This document shows, piece after piece, positions 47,201 to 59,429 of a stretch of DNA of 64,000 nucleotides. Numbering within the stretch: position 1 is the first letter of the stretch; the number at the start of each line of letters is the position of its first letter. The notes below the pieces were generated by a model. The model saw only the letters and a program-made list of their open reading frames with translations, was not told the origin of the DNA and made no database searches. The position numbers were made by a program, and so were the translations under genes. The stretch is from Pocillopora verrucosa (Eukaryota; Cnidaria; Anthozoa; Scleractinia; Pocilloporidae), in assembly GCF_036669915.1 (NCBI RefSeq), contig NC_089312.1, positions 31,122,830 to 31,186,829 on the forward strand, in the 5' to 3' direction.

Positions 47201-48538
47201 TTACTGAGGTACTGTGGGGGAGAAAGTCAACAAATATTACGCCACGATCACTATGTTCTTGTAGTCTGTCATATCTCTCGAGTGTTTTTTAAACGCTGAT
47301 TCTATACTTCTTTCTTATTTCTCGCCAGGGACGTGCCGTTTTCCTGCATCTACTTTCCTCTGTTTGCCTATCTCAGACTTGAGGTAAGTGAAGAAACGCG
47401 TAACTAAAATTACCGTTATCCTACTAGCAAGCCCTGGTTAGTGGTGCCACTGGACGCAGAATCCTAGATAATCACTCGCCGGCTCGCGTCGCTCACAGCC
47501 TCATACCAGCCCTGCCTTACATTTTCCCATGGGCGAGAAAACCCGTGCAGAAGTGTGAGTAGCTTAGGCCTGCTCGCATGGTATATTGCCCCGGGAATGA
47601 CTTAGCGATGGTGTCTTTTGTTTAGTTTCAGGGAGATGGGACACACAGCCATGCCCCAGGGCCACTACAATCTTTGATGGCAGGGTGTACTGCTGGTTAG
47701 TTTGTTGTATTTTGCTTTCTGTTCACTTCAATAGTAAATCGAGTTCCTCTTAAAAAAAAAGACGATCAGGCAGAAAGAAAAACAAACCAAATCGAAAAAC
47801 AGAGGTCGATTTCGTCTACAAACGATTGGGAATTAACCGGAAAACAGCCGGAACTTCTTCAATATCGTTAATACTGTATTTCCTCGAATAATGGGTGGAC
47901 GCTTATTGGAAGGAAGGCACTCATAAGAACTATTAACCTGTACTGATTCAGCTGTAGTTGACGCTTGAGGAGTTAATAAATTGAGGTAGAAACAGGTTTT
48001 TCTTGTATCCTTACTATCTAGGAAAATGAGGGGTTGGGGGGTGGGCGCTTGTTTGATATTTTGGCCTAGGGCGAGGGCGCTTCATCGGGGAAAGGTGCCC
48101 AATGGAGAGTGGGCGCTTATTCGAAGAAATACAGAAAATAGCATTAGTTGATCCTTTTACAAACACGGAAGGTTGTTTCGCGTGGATTACCAGCCAGCAA
48201 GGAAATAGTATCTCCAAACATCACGTATCCGCGATCGTGTTATGACCAAAACTAATAACCTTTGATGTTTCAATCCAGCTATGATAGGAAGTGCAGCTGT
48301 CACTCCATTGGATGTGATCAAAACAAGGCTCCAGGTGATAAGAACAGGAGGAGAAGCTGCCTACAACAGTTTGTGGGACTGCGTTCAAAAAACCTACGTA
48401 AATGAAGGGATAGGTGCATTTTATAAAGGAGTAGTGCCAAGGATAATCGTAATTGCACCGTTGTTTGGAATTGCCCAGATGGTATACTTCTTGGGAGTGG
48501 CTGAAAAAATATTGGGACTTGAAGCGGGAGAAATTTGA
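44230..48538 (+). CDS. SLC25A22: Mitochondrial glutamate carrier (SLC25A22/SLC25A18 type), 10 coding exons
   Basis: Inner-membrane carrier that imports glutamate with a proton into the mitochondrial matrix. Coding exons: 44230-44246, 45417-45548, 45930-45985, 46214-46304, 46614-46671, 46819-46885, 47037-47208, 47339-47393, 47626-47695, 48279-48538, giving 325 aa (human 323). Three mitochondrial-carrier repeats show their signatures [11 protein letters not shown] (P27), [11 protein letters not shown] (P124) and [11 protein letters not shown] (P249), with [29 protein letters not shown] and [10 protein letters not shown] after them. [10 protein letters not shown] at the N-terminus, [12 protein letters not shown], and [19 protein letters not shown] near the C-terminus are glutamate-carrier specific. 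The first coding exon is only 17 nt (MENHH plus two bases) and joins the acceptor at 45416 in frame; the later acceptor-like ttag at 45421-45424 would break the frame. Exon 9 has tandem in-frame acceptors (47626 or 47632), so FQ may be optional. Convergent with V-ATPase E. Confidence 0.94.
47874..48134. mobile_element. MITE with CTGTATTTC ends in the last carrier intron
   Basis: Left end ctgtatttcctcgaataatg; right end cgcttattcgaagaaatacag, its inverse with few changes. The interior contains repeated gggcgctt motifs. A related worn fragment may lie at 50420-50660 (agtgcccgggtgtgg...ggtatttct). Confidence 0.65.
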
Positions 48539-49717
48539 GCTAGATGGCTATAAAAAAATAAAACTAACGGTTCATGTTAATAAAAGAACAATCAAGAACG
48601 AGTTGGGGCATGAATCAACTTCATGCGTACACAGAAAAAAAGGACAACAATTTCGTGTTAATACTCAAGGCTCAAAGCTTTTTGCAAATTTACTAGACTT
48701 CTGTCAAAGGTGTCGGGTAATGTAACCAGTATTTATTAACATGTAGCATTATAATTCCCCTCTCGAAGATTTTACGAATCAGATCTGTCCAAATTATGTG
48801 ACAGTGGTAAATTGTAGCTGGTTTCTAAAGGTTGCACAAGTGACAGAGAAAGGTTAAAACCGTCAGATGAAAATTACCAGAGAACTTCATAGGAATATGT
48901 GATAGGTATCTTTGACAGTATAAAATAGACGTCAATATCTCATCTTCACATGGCAGTAGGATAAAAATAAACAGTTGAAAATGAATGGCATCACTGATGT
49001 AATAATGTTATTTAAACCCCTTAATTCCCAAGATCCGATTGCTAATTCTCCCGTCTTGTTGCTATAAATTTCCTTGTAAGTTACTTACGAGAATTTGTCA
49101 AAAGTACTGGATAACAACTTCTATCTGATAAGTTTTAGTGATCTCATTAACCACGTGATGGATAATGTATGGATATTATAGAGAGAAGTTAAAGTTAATC
49201 AGTTCTGGGGGGTAAAGGGTTAAACCTTACTGTGACAAGAGGACAAAACAGAAAATATGGGGTCAACTTAGAAGCCTTATTCAAGTTTACTAGATAATTG
49301 GGACAATCCAAGTCATGGTCTAAAATTGGACATAATTAGCTTTCTCAATTATTTCAAGTATCATCAAATCTTATTTAATTACAGGACATGGAAAAGCCCT
49401 TTCTGCTTCCCCCCCTCTGCCCTTCAAAACAATTCTGACCAAAACAGAGCCTGGAAAACAAAAAAAAGCAAATCAAAGCAAAACAAAACAATACTAGCAT
49501 TGACAACCAGCACATGCTAACAAAAAAAAAAAAACCCAAAACACAACGAACAAAAAAACAAAACAAAAATAACCCCTTCCAAGTAAATTCAAAGGAATGT
49601 TCATCCAGAAAGAAGTTTACACACATTTTTTTATCAGTAGGAGGTCATATGGTTTTAGGATAGGAAAGGAAAATTTGTATAAAGGAAACAAAGTTTGTGG
49701 TCAAGAAATTGGGCACA
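48539..49717. other. Convergent 3' region of the glutamate carrier and V-ATPase E
   Basis: AATAAA signals at 48557-48562 and 48579-48584 fit the carrier's 3' end. A complete MITE follows (49012-49224), then A/C-rich low-complexity sequence (49455-49570). No further gene. Confidence 0.55.
49012..49224. mobile_element. AACCCTTTA-type MITE
   Basis: Left end ttaaaccccttaattcccaa, right end ctggggggtaaagggttaaa; about 213 bp. The interior resembles the 27778 copy. Confidence 0.75.
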
Positions 49718-52700
49718 TCAGTCAAAGAATGCTCTTCTGGTGTTTGCACCAAATAAAGTCTCCCTAATCTCTGGCATCATCTGCAATAACAATGAAAGAA
49801 ACATTTAAACAATTTTGTCGCTATTACTGATAAATGGATGTAAAAAAATTAACTCATATGCTACTTCAATATAGGATATAATTACACACCTGTTTACTCA
49901 TCATTTCAAGGCGGCTCTCTAATGTGTTTACAACTTTAATCCGTCCTTGTTTTGCTAACAATTCAACACCACCCGCACTGCAGTTGAATAGAATAATAAT
50001 ATAAATATATATACAAAATAATTGCATAAAAATTACAAGGTTGGTTTGGATATGTTTACAGCCAGTCTGTGTAGGTGACAGTTCAACATATTTTGATGCA
50101 GTTCTAATGTCACAATTCAAAAGTGAGGCAGGATGAGTGCATTGTGCAAACCCACAATTGTCTACTTTGTTCCAGCTTACCATAAAAAAACAGAGATTGT
50201 TGCTGTAAGAACCACTATGAATGTCTCTCACCTGGCATAGGGCTGACTGGAAACCTTACAAATTCAGAGTGGTAACACAAGAGCCAGAGAAATCACTATT
50301 AAACCCTTCCTTTGACCCCTTAGAGTAACTAGTGTCTAATTTCTCCTTACAATATCACCTGTGAATCACATTACGGTCATGAGAATAAAGGAAATGATCA
50401 ATCACTAAAACAATCTCAATTTCCCCTCTCGAGTAGGCACCCCCCTTCTCCCTCACTTTTTCAAATAGTAGGGATACTAGGAAAACCTATCTCTTTTGCC
50501 ACCTTATAACTTTTTAAAGCTTCAACTACAGAAGAATCAATACAGAATAACAGTTTGATAATACGCACCCCCTTTGATTAAGCACCCTCCTCTCAATTAG
50601 TGACCCTCCTTTTGGCTGAAATTTTAAGTAAGTGCCCGGGTGTGGAAGTATGGTATTTCTAACTGCTCTAGCATCAAACATACTTACCAGTCAGAGCCTA
50701 GAAATGTCTGCTCATCAATGCTTAATTCTACACTTTTCTTTGTGGCTTTTTTATATTCCTCAACAGCAGCATCCTTTACATCCTGCATAATTATTAAGAT
50801 ATTATAACTACTGCAATCTTTTAATTTTCATTCCTATTCAATTTTATTATACTGCACTACTAGTCAAGAAGTAAAATTCAGTGTGGTGTTAAAGTATGTT
50901 CAAACTTTGTAAAATTTTTATGTTGCATTACACCAAATAGTGGCTTCATTTTTGAGAAGAAAAATCTATTTTAGCATCAACCAAATGTTTACATTGTTAT
51001 TTTATAATTCTGGTTGTCATTAGGTCAGTTTCCATTGAAAAAAATCTTACAAAATTATGGATTCGAAATTTGTTGAAAGCAAACACAAACTTGCACTAAA
51101 AAAGACCCTTTTCAATGTGCTTACAACCAAGAAGTTCAGACATAACTACTTTTTTCAATGTTTGTGCAAGGCCACATACAATCAAAAATTTTAATAAGGA
51201 GTTGAGATTCAGACCCAAATTTGTTATAATTAGATTTGTGGATATATCATAGAAATCCAAAGTTAAAAATACTACCTTCATAATATCAAGGTCTTGTTGG
51301 CGACACCGAATTGACACAGCTGGCTCCAGGAGCTGAAATAATCCCTGAAGAGAAGACATGAAAACACTTAAAGTACTCATACCAAGTAGTTGCAAACAAT
51401 TACTATGAAACAATGACAAAATGTGAGGCAGCCACATTGAAATTTAGTGCCCCTGGTATAATCACTATGTGCAAGGTGATTATAGTGAGATATAATGCAA
51501 TTATCTACCAATAAGAGTATGCACATCTCTTTTCACCTGAGCAATTGTACTAATACCAAATGTTAGATGAAGCTAAACTTACTTGTGTTATAAGGCCTTT
51601 GACAACTTGCGAATACTGAGTCTTGTCTTGTGTCACCTTACCAAGCTGTTTAACTGCATCATCAAGTATAGCCTGTGAATAACATGCGATAAGATTCATC
51701 CACTTAATGGGTTGACTAAAACAAAACCTAGGGATTCCTCTTTTCACCAAAAATTGATAATACAAATAGTAAGAATCTTTCCCTTTATCTACTTCAATCT
51801 GGATTGTTTTGCAAGTCTAACCCGTTCCACTTCCGAGATTTCATTTACTTTGTAATTCTCCTTCCTGTCTGCTACACAATTTCCATGAAGCAAGTTTGAA
51901 GAATTTTGCACTGGATAAACTAATGATTCACTTCTGATGCTTTTCTTTATTCTCACCAATCATCTGCTTGACACTGTATTATCATTGTAAAGTAAAACTC
52001 TGTCTTGGTCACTGATGGGAGGTAAAGGATTAACCATGTAGGACATTTTGACCTCCCAAGTCAAATAGGGTTTAAAGTTTTAATTTCTGATTTGACCAAA
52101 TCTTGTCTTCACATTTAAAGTAAGTTTGTAATTACCTTGATATGATCATCCTGTGCCTTGAGGGTCTTCAGTCGTGACTGATTCAACTGATTTGATCTCT
52201 GACTAAATATTAACATTGACAAAAAATATGTATGCAAAGATTGTTTTCAATATATATATAAATTAGATATATGTTGTCAAAATTGTGTTATATGTACATG
52301 TGATTATATGATACACAATAGATTTTGAGGTAAATTTTCTTTTTGTATGCAAAGATGAAACTTTTCATTTTGTGGATTTTCACATCCAAGTACTAAATTA
52401 TTCATCAAGGCAAAAGATTCACAACATCAATTATTCAACAACAAAAAAAATCAGCTAAAAAATAAATGTTACAAGATATCGTTCAAGTTTGGCTTGGAGT
52501 TTTAAATTTTACTTCTGCTTGGTTAAATAACTATACTACAAAAGGAGCCATAGGTACCAAAAATAAAAAGGCTTCAAGATAAACTGAGCTAAAGATTTTT
52601 AATAAAACTAAAAGGCGATCAGCTAACAAGCACTCAACTTTTGTTCTCAATAATCCTGTATAATGATTTTTTTCACTACTGGAAATAAAACTAACAATCT

Positions 52701-54312
52701 CTTGGAAATTTTGTAATCACAGCAAAAATTTACCTTTTCATTCCTGTTTTATTAAGACATAAATTACTCAGTCCCAACATCTCTAAAAAATCTGATGAAA
52801 ATGTCTTTAAAAACGTGAACTATAATATACATGTATATCGTATTCCTACCGTTAACAATTTAATTACCTACAGTGGCTAAACTACACTTACATTTTCTTT
52901 TGCAACTCAACTTGCTTTTCTTTCTTTTCATAAAAAGTCATTATTTTGAGACGCTCCTGCTGTACGAGGCGACCTTTCTCAATATTGAACTCTTCTTCTG
53001 CCTAAAAATAGGTAAACGGGACAAAATTGAAGGGGTTGCTTTAACCCTTTACTCCCTAACATCAGTATCCATATTCTCCTTACTACTCTCTAGACATTTC
53101 CTAAGGTTCTGACAAGGAGAATTTGTTCGGCAATCATGAGCTTCTTTAGTTGGTGATCATCTCCTTTATTCTCATGACCTTAATGTTTAATTTAGGGATG
53201 ATGCTGTAAGGAGAAATTAGATGCTAGTCGCTCTTAGGGGTTAAAGGGTTAACCATTCTAGATGATACTTTTCATTCTGGGATTTAAACCAGCGCTCCCA
53301 AAGCTTTGCTAAGTCAACCAGGATTAGTAGACTTTCCCAGAGAAAAGCATATTTTTTGATTACTCATTCTTTGAGAAAGCTTCAGACATACCACCCTTTT
53401 CTTTGACCACTATAAAGGCTATAAACTAAGGTTGTAATATGGTGCCAGTAATAGGTAAGCAATGGGTAGATCACGAGGCCATCAACAAGAATAAAAAAGG
53501 AAGGGGTACTTAAGAGTACACTGTACCTTTCACCTCTATTTTTATTGATATACTTTTTTTTTAAAACTATTCCTAAAACATGATTTTGCCTTTTGTAGAA
53601 TGATGACTTAGGACCACCTAGATCTCTGCATGAACTTGAAAGAGTATTGGGTATCAGCTGTCACGAGTGAAGATACACACTTTAAGGTAAATGGTGATTT
53701 TCACAAGATAAATAGAAGATCTAGGGAATATGAATGTGAACATCCACCCTTTGAGCCGATGGAACCATGTAAAGACATGTTAGGACGAGGGGAAGACGAA
53801 CGAAAGTAAGAATGGAAAGTTTCAAAGCTTAACACAGGAAAAGGATATAACCCTTGTGCTTCATTTCAATTCAGCACAATCACGATCAACGAATACTTAA
53901 CTGTTGGTCACAAACAAGAAAACGCCAATTTTTATCCTACCAGAGAGAAATAACAACTCACAGTGACGTCATTACCAAAAAGGACTCGAACACCGATGAA
54001 ATGTGTAAGTGTTTCAGCTGATCACACCGGTTCTGGATTATAGGGAGAGTTTAGGCGTTATTATTTACAGAATAAACGTTTTCATCATCAAGGTACCTTG
54101 GCGTCGATTTCCTCGACCTTTTCCTTGGCTTCCTGCTCTATAAATGCCATCATATGTTCGATCTGCAATACAAGCGACTCAGGTGTTTATAACCTTTACT
54201 TTAAGGTCGAACTGCCGATAACTGCACCTCAGAATAACTCGAACTGTAGGAAAAAGGGATAAACAACGTAGAGACCTACTTGTTTTCGAACTTCAGCGTC
54301 GTTAAGGGCCAT
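49718..54312 (-). CDS. ATP6V1E: V-type proton ATPase subunit E, 9 exons
   Basis: Peripheral-stalk subunit of the V1 sector; with subunit G it forms the stator of the pump that acidifies endosomes, lysosomes and, in cnidarians, symbiosomes. Exons on the minus strand: 54312-54280, 54162-54097, 53001-52892, 52202-52136, 51672-51583, 51344-51276, 50782-50688, 49977-49890, 49780-49718. Lengths and phases sum exactly to 226 aa, the size of human ATP6V1E1. The N-terminal half is the long stator helix ([51 protein letters not shown]). The C-terminal globular part has [40 protein letters not shown] and ends [13 protein letters not shown]...FFD, all family hallmarks. The start is [11 protein letters not shown], as in other animals. 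Introns carry several MITE copies. Confidence 0.96.
50301..50410. repeat. Partial AACCCTTTA-type MITE in V-ATPase E intron
   Basis: It begins ttaaacccttcctttgaccc and continues like one half of the 53041 copy in inverted orientation (tctaatttctccttacaata, tcatgagaataaaggaaatgatca). The second half is missing. Confidence 0.6.
51818..52034. mobile_element. AACCCTTTA-type MITE in V-ATPase E intron
   Basis: Left end taacccgttccacttccgag, right end ctgatgggaggtaaaggattaacc-like. About 217 bp with a moderately decayed interior that includes attctccttcctgtctgcta and aactctgtcttggtcactga, as in the 9328 and 25811 copies. Confidence 0.7.
53041..53252. mobile_element. AACCCTTTA-type MITE, complete copy in V-ATPase E intron
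   Basis: Left end TTAACCCTTTACTCCCTAAC; right end ...TTAGGGGTTAAAGGGTTAA. Its interior order (ctctagacatttcc, gaatttgttcggcaatcatg, tgatcatctcctttattctc, tgctgtaaggagaaattaga) is the reference for the subfamily in the TEAD introns. Confidence 0.82.
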
Positions 54313-57300
54313 CCTGATAACTAGTGGAGATGGACCGCACAACTTTAAGATTACTACTGTAAGGCAAGTTGAGAGCAATTTTCTGTCGGCTTCAGGTGTA
54401 TGCTGGGAAAACAAATTCGACCCAGGCACCTTGCACTCGGTACGCTCTGTCCTTGAAGTACCTGGGGAGAAGAAAGCTTTCAGCGGCTGCTACATGTTTT
54501 GGTCCTTTCAAAAAGGAGAAAATTAAACATGAGAGCATGAAGCAGGACTTGCAAAGTATACAATTTCTTATCACTGATAAATATTTTCTTTTAGATGCAA
54601 AAAAATGAATGAATAATCAATTAATTGAATATGTAATTTTAATTACCTCTGGCTTATTTTAAATGGACGGTACTGGAGGTTGGAAAGGATACGACATTTC
54701 GAAAATTTTCAACTCCGAATACAGTGCTTCTAGTGTTCTGGTCGGTTCACTTAACTCCAGTTATCGGCTCTTAGGATCCATCAAATGTTTTTTGCTCATG
54801 CGCGATTGGTCTAAACGTATCACTAAGAGGGATATCCGAGGATATCATCCAAATGATTTTCCTGATGTTCGAACCTTACGTCCGCTACGATAAGTCTTCG
54901 TTTAAAATTTAATTCAACAAGAGAGAGAGTTTTATGGTTGTTACAGAAGAAGGGAATATTTGCTTGTTTATAAAGTCTTATGTGAGAACACTCAGAGGAA
55001 ACATCCCACGCAGAAAACAGGAAGCTATTCGTAAAAATTTTTTCACTCCCGTTACAAAACATTTGAAGGATAATAAACAGAAGAGCTTTGTTTTGCGCGA
55101 AAATTTGTCTGTTCCCGGAAGCTCGCAGTTTTCCTTAAGCTTCGCTTCCCGGGAATTTGTTCGCATCTTGGAACAGATAATGACCGCAGACAAATATCCG
55201 TGTGCATATTTTCGCGCCAAATAGAGGCTACTGTTTATATAGTTCGAGTCACCTTACATGAAAATGTAATGCGCCAACTGTCGCGGAGCTGAAAAAGGGC
55301 TCCCTAAATCCAAAAGTTCAGAATTTAGCAAAATTTGATTATTCCATTCGCGCTTGTTGCTACGTGCGTCGTTGGCTATTTACCCTTTCATATCCAGTGG
55401 AAATTCATGGAACAATTGTTAGGTACGGCCTCTTATTATTTTGTCAAGGAAAAAAAGTAAATTTTCCTATGAAAAAGTCTATTATCTTCTTTTATTTTTT
55501 TTAACTCAGATTTTGGGTTGCGCTTCGCATAGGATACTTTTTCCGTTCGCTCAATCCTTTTTGGTCTTTCAAGCATTTCTACCATTGATTTACAATGTAT
55601 GTAGATTGCTTATGAGACCAATAAAGTTGGTAAGCTGTCAGAATCCTACACAGCCTGCCAAAAGAGGAATTTTTTCTTTCTTTGCTTTTTAACCGGGTTT
55701 GCTGAGTCGAGGGCGAAGCGAGTGACAATTTGAACAAGTAGAGACATTTTTCTGCAAAGAATCAAAGGTTTTTTTTCTAATGTCGCGGTCATCTCATTTA
55801 AAGCCTCTTAAGTCATGAAGAAAATTAACAGTTAAAGAAAAAATTCTCACCCGCCCCAAAGTGCCAAAATAATTTTCTACTTACCGTCTCAACATGCGTT
55901 GCTAATTTTATCACCTATACAATTAAAAATTAAATATGCTTTGTTTGACTTTCATACATTACATGAAAATGACTTGAAAGGACAAACACACACATTCTCC
56001 CGTGTTACCATAATTTTCCTAATTCGATCTGCAACCTAACTCGCTCTCCTTTATTTTTCGTCAAAAACGGTCGATCGATCAGTTTTGTTCGTGCTTTTAA
56101 TCATTTTGTTTCGTAAAATAAAGACCATTTCCAAAGAGAAAAAGTAGGAAATCTAGAAATGGTTGACTCGCTATAATGGCCTCGTTTCAACAAAGTAAGC
56201 GGTCAGACAACGGGCGATGCATTGTGGAAGTAAGGTGAGGTATTGTTATTGAGAAGTTGACATCGTTGCGTCTCACAGCTGGAGCTTGGGTTGCCTGTGG
56301 CTCACAAGGTGCCGCTTCAAAGCAATTAAGTCGTTGTCAGGTTGTCTCTAAGAGACCCGACCCGCTTCTGTTGTAATGCTAGAACGATAGGGCGCAGTAT
56401 TAGAAAAAATCAGTCATAAAAGGACGCTACAATATACATTTCTGAATATTGATTTTAAAGTGTGTCTATTTCCAGTACTTCAAATACTTCCCGACACGAT
56501 CAAGCCCTTCAATAACATTACATCTACTAGAGTTAACCATGTCAAACTAATGCAAAGTGTGTTGCACTCTGTGATCCTTGGATGAGTAACTAATTAAAAG
56601 GGTAAGTGTACTATTCAGTATTTGAAGTTTTCAAGTTTCTATTCCATTTTTCATTTAGAGGCGGAAAGACTGAAATCACTTTTTTGGATGTTAAGTTTTT
56701 CCTGTCAAACGTTTTGAAATAGCTTTCTCTCGCCTTTCTACTTTGAACTATCATTAGTCGTGTGTCAAAATAATCTATATTGGAATACATATTGAGTAAA
56801 CACTGGTGGGTTTTATGTAATTGAAAATAAATGTTCTGGCTTCAAAGTAAACGCTGTGTTCGCCAAGCAGAACGAAGAAACAGGTAAGAAAACAGTGAAA
56901 AACCTTGCATGCAGACTCAGATAAAACTGAATAAGGTATAAGCTTTGAGTATTTTATTTGAAACTTATTAAGCTTCTGACCTCTATTGCACATTACTATA
57001 AAGCGAATACTAGATTATTTTCAGTCCTACTGAGATACGGCCACGTATAACACTACACTGTTTGTAAACTTTATGAATTGCGCTATTAATGTTCAGGATA
57101 CAGAAAATTGGCTCGGAGAGTTTGCTTAGGGAATTTTATCCAGCCTCTCACTTACGAAGCAGTTTCGATTTGTGTGTTCCATTTTTAACAAGTCTTCCAT
57201 TTCAAGTCTTCCAAGCCTTATTTCCCAAACAGCCCCGCTGAAATTTTTCAATGCCAATTAAGAGAAGCTCGAGCACACAGTGTTGGAATTGAATAGTTAT

Positions 57301-57904
57301 AGCAGGCAACCGATTTGACTCCACAATAAAACTCCACTCCTTAACTGCTTTAGAAGATATTGTTATTATTTATAATGTTTTATAGCGTTTGCAACATTTC
57401 AACTGGTTAAAATCAATTCGTTGCATCGTTCAGTCTCAACACTTGTCTGTCAAAATCACTTTTCATCGATCATGGTCGTTGTTCAAAAGGAGGCACAAAT
57501 TCATCATAGTACTTAAGATCAGCAACCGCTGGAATCTATTTCGTAAACGACACACATTAGTTCTTTTAAGAAAATTTCTAATTTGGATTAGTCTTGGGTC
57601 AAATTTACGGCATAAGTATGAGGCGATCAAATGGTATGAAATGGCGTTAGTTTGAAGTATTGCAAATCTGCTCTCTCTCGCCAAATAATTACCTTTCTAT
57701 AAAACTCTTATCGCCCTCGATACACTACACTTAAGTTAAAAAAAGAGTCTTCAAATACACTTAACACGACGTGATCAAAAGACAAACTCTCATCTCTCAG
57801 TGATTGGCACCTCTTTTTCCCTTTCATCAGTCAGACGAATATTAACTCAATTTCATGTAAAACAACTTCAACAGGCTCCAGTTTCTGTATTCAACATCCG
57901 TAAG
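54313..57904. other. Spacer between V-ATPase E start and the Tudor-like gene
   Basis: The V-ATPase E promoter should lie in the first few hundred bases, but no TATA box is evident. Frames at 54663-54893 and 54934-55224 are continuous yet show no domain, and the second overlaps an inverted repeat. The remainder to 57904 is AT-rich unique sequence with no recognised feature. Confidence 0.45.
55104..55245. repeat. Probable interspersed repeat with inner inverted repeat
   Basis: TTCCCGGAAGC (55112-55122) is matched by its inverse GCTTCCCGGGAA (55144-55155). The following sequence (acagataatgaccgcagaca, atattttcgcgccaaatagag) has the look of a conserved repeat tail. Family unknown. Confidence 0.35.
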
Positions 57905-59429
57905 ATGGTTTTTTTGAGAAGATTGCTTGGGATTTTTTTGGTATTGCTGGTTTCCGTGATAGAGATTTTTGCTCCTGATCCAGGTAAAACACATATTGCT
58001 AATTGAAATTCATAGGGTGGTTAATGGGTCATTGAAAAATAAGTATTTCATATCGTAAAAGTCGTTTTTCCTTTCTTGCTCTATTTTTCTCAATGCCACA
58101 AATAGATGTAAAAACCTTGGGAAAATATATTGTTGATTTTCTAGCTTGACATATGTGGCCACTATAGCAACAGTATTAGTTGCCGTTAAAAAAAAAAATG
58201 AGAAAAAAAATATTTGTCACATTCACTCAAAAATTAGCTTGTTGATGGTCAGAGTATTTTAAAATGTCATAAACTGTCTAATCCTTTTACGTTATGATTC
58301 ATTAGGAAAACGTGTTCTGGCGAGACAATCAGACGCCACTTACTCTCCTGGTACCGTGACAAAGAAATTCATCGCCACATATGTTGTTTTGCTGGACAAT
58401 GGCAATGAAATTGAGTATAGTTATGAGGATGTAACAGCTGTAGTGCATGACACAACTCCCAACTGGACCAGCTTAGGAGATCGCGTGATCGCACCGTCAC
58501 CAAAAGAAAATACGAGCGAGCAATACCATCTTGGTTTCGTGTCTGATGATTTTTGTCTAGGAAATGACACGGAAACGTATGAAATTACCTTGGACCGAGG
58601 ACACATAGTCGAAAACTGCACGCTGAATATGTTGCGTAAACTCCCTTTTTTCTCCTCAATTCGCCAAGGTGATCATACAAATGTCAGTTCGACTGACGTT
58701 CTGATATCTGCTACCTCTTTGATTTTTAGACGGGGTCGATTGCCGAAGCGGCCTTACAAGAAAGATTAATGGATTGGAAATTTTACCCTTGAAAAGTTTG
58801 GGATACAATTTTCAAGACTCACACTGATCATTTTCATTTAAGAACTAATTGAATTGACATAATGTGGAGAATACTGAACTGCAGTAAAAAGTGTGGATAA
58901 CGCTATCCAACGGATAAATCGCTAACTAGCAGATAACTGTTAACCACAGGTATTGAGAATTTTCCATTGCATAGGATTATCCACCCTTCGAGAAATCATG
59001 GCCAGACCTGTGGCTCTACTTAACTGGCATGCTCCATTCTTTTCTCTTGCAGTTGGAGCTCGCGTGTTTGCTCGCGGAAGAGACGACTCTTATTATCGCG
59101 GATTCGTGAAAAGAACAAGTTACCATGGAAACATACTATACATAGACGTGCAACTGGACCAGGCGGAATCCATTTCACATCAAGCCAATGACGCAAGAGC
59201 CATCATCCTGGATATCATACCATTGTACAGTCACGTGCACGCCACTCAGCGCGTGATTGGCTACTATCCTGGGTACTCAAGTTATCTTCCTGGAACAGTG
59301 ATCAGACGGAATACAGATTGTTGGAAATCAGCTTACCGTGTCAAATTTGACATGGGGGGACAACGAGATCAGGATTTTCATGAAATTAGAATTCTGCCTC
59401 CTTTTGTAAAATTTCTATTTTTTCTGTAA
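57905..59429 (+). CDS. Signal-peptide protein with four Tudor-like modules (DUF4537-like), 272 aa, 3 exons
   Basis: Exons 57905-57983, 58306-58668, 59053-59429 join in frame. Residues 1-23 (MVFLRRLLGIFLVLLVSVIE) are a strong signal peptide or signal anchor. The rest consists of four roughly 55-residue modules, each opening with a G-x-RV motif: GKRVLARQSDATYSPGTVTK, GDRVIAPSPKEN...GFVSDD, GARVFARGRDDSYYRGFVKR, and TQRVIGYYPGYSSYLPGTVI. The G-RV-AR-D-YY-G-V pattern is that of the Tudor/SH3-like barrels collected as DUF4537, known from VWA3B and C11orf16-type proteins, which are not secreted. N-glycosylation sequons (NWT, NTS, NDT, NCT) occur in the first half, which fits passage through the ER. 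If the second intron is retained, the frame stops at 58769 after ...RPYKKD. No orthologue is named; family assignment is tentative and function unknown. Confidence 0.68.

Noticed and set aside
54663-54893. 76-codon open frame starting MDGTGGWKGYD
   Set aside because: It looks attractive at its start, but no family match or splice continuation could be found.
54934-55224. 96-codon open frame on the plus strand near the V-ATPase E start
   Set aside because: It overlaps an inverted repeat, an equally long frame exists on the other strand, and the translation shows no domain.
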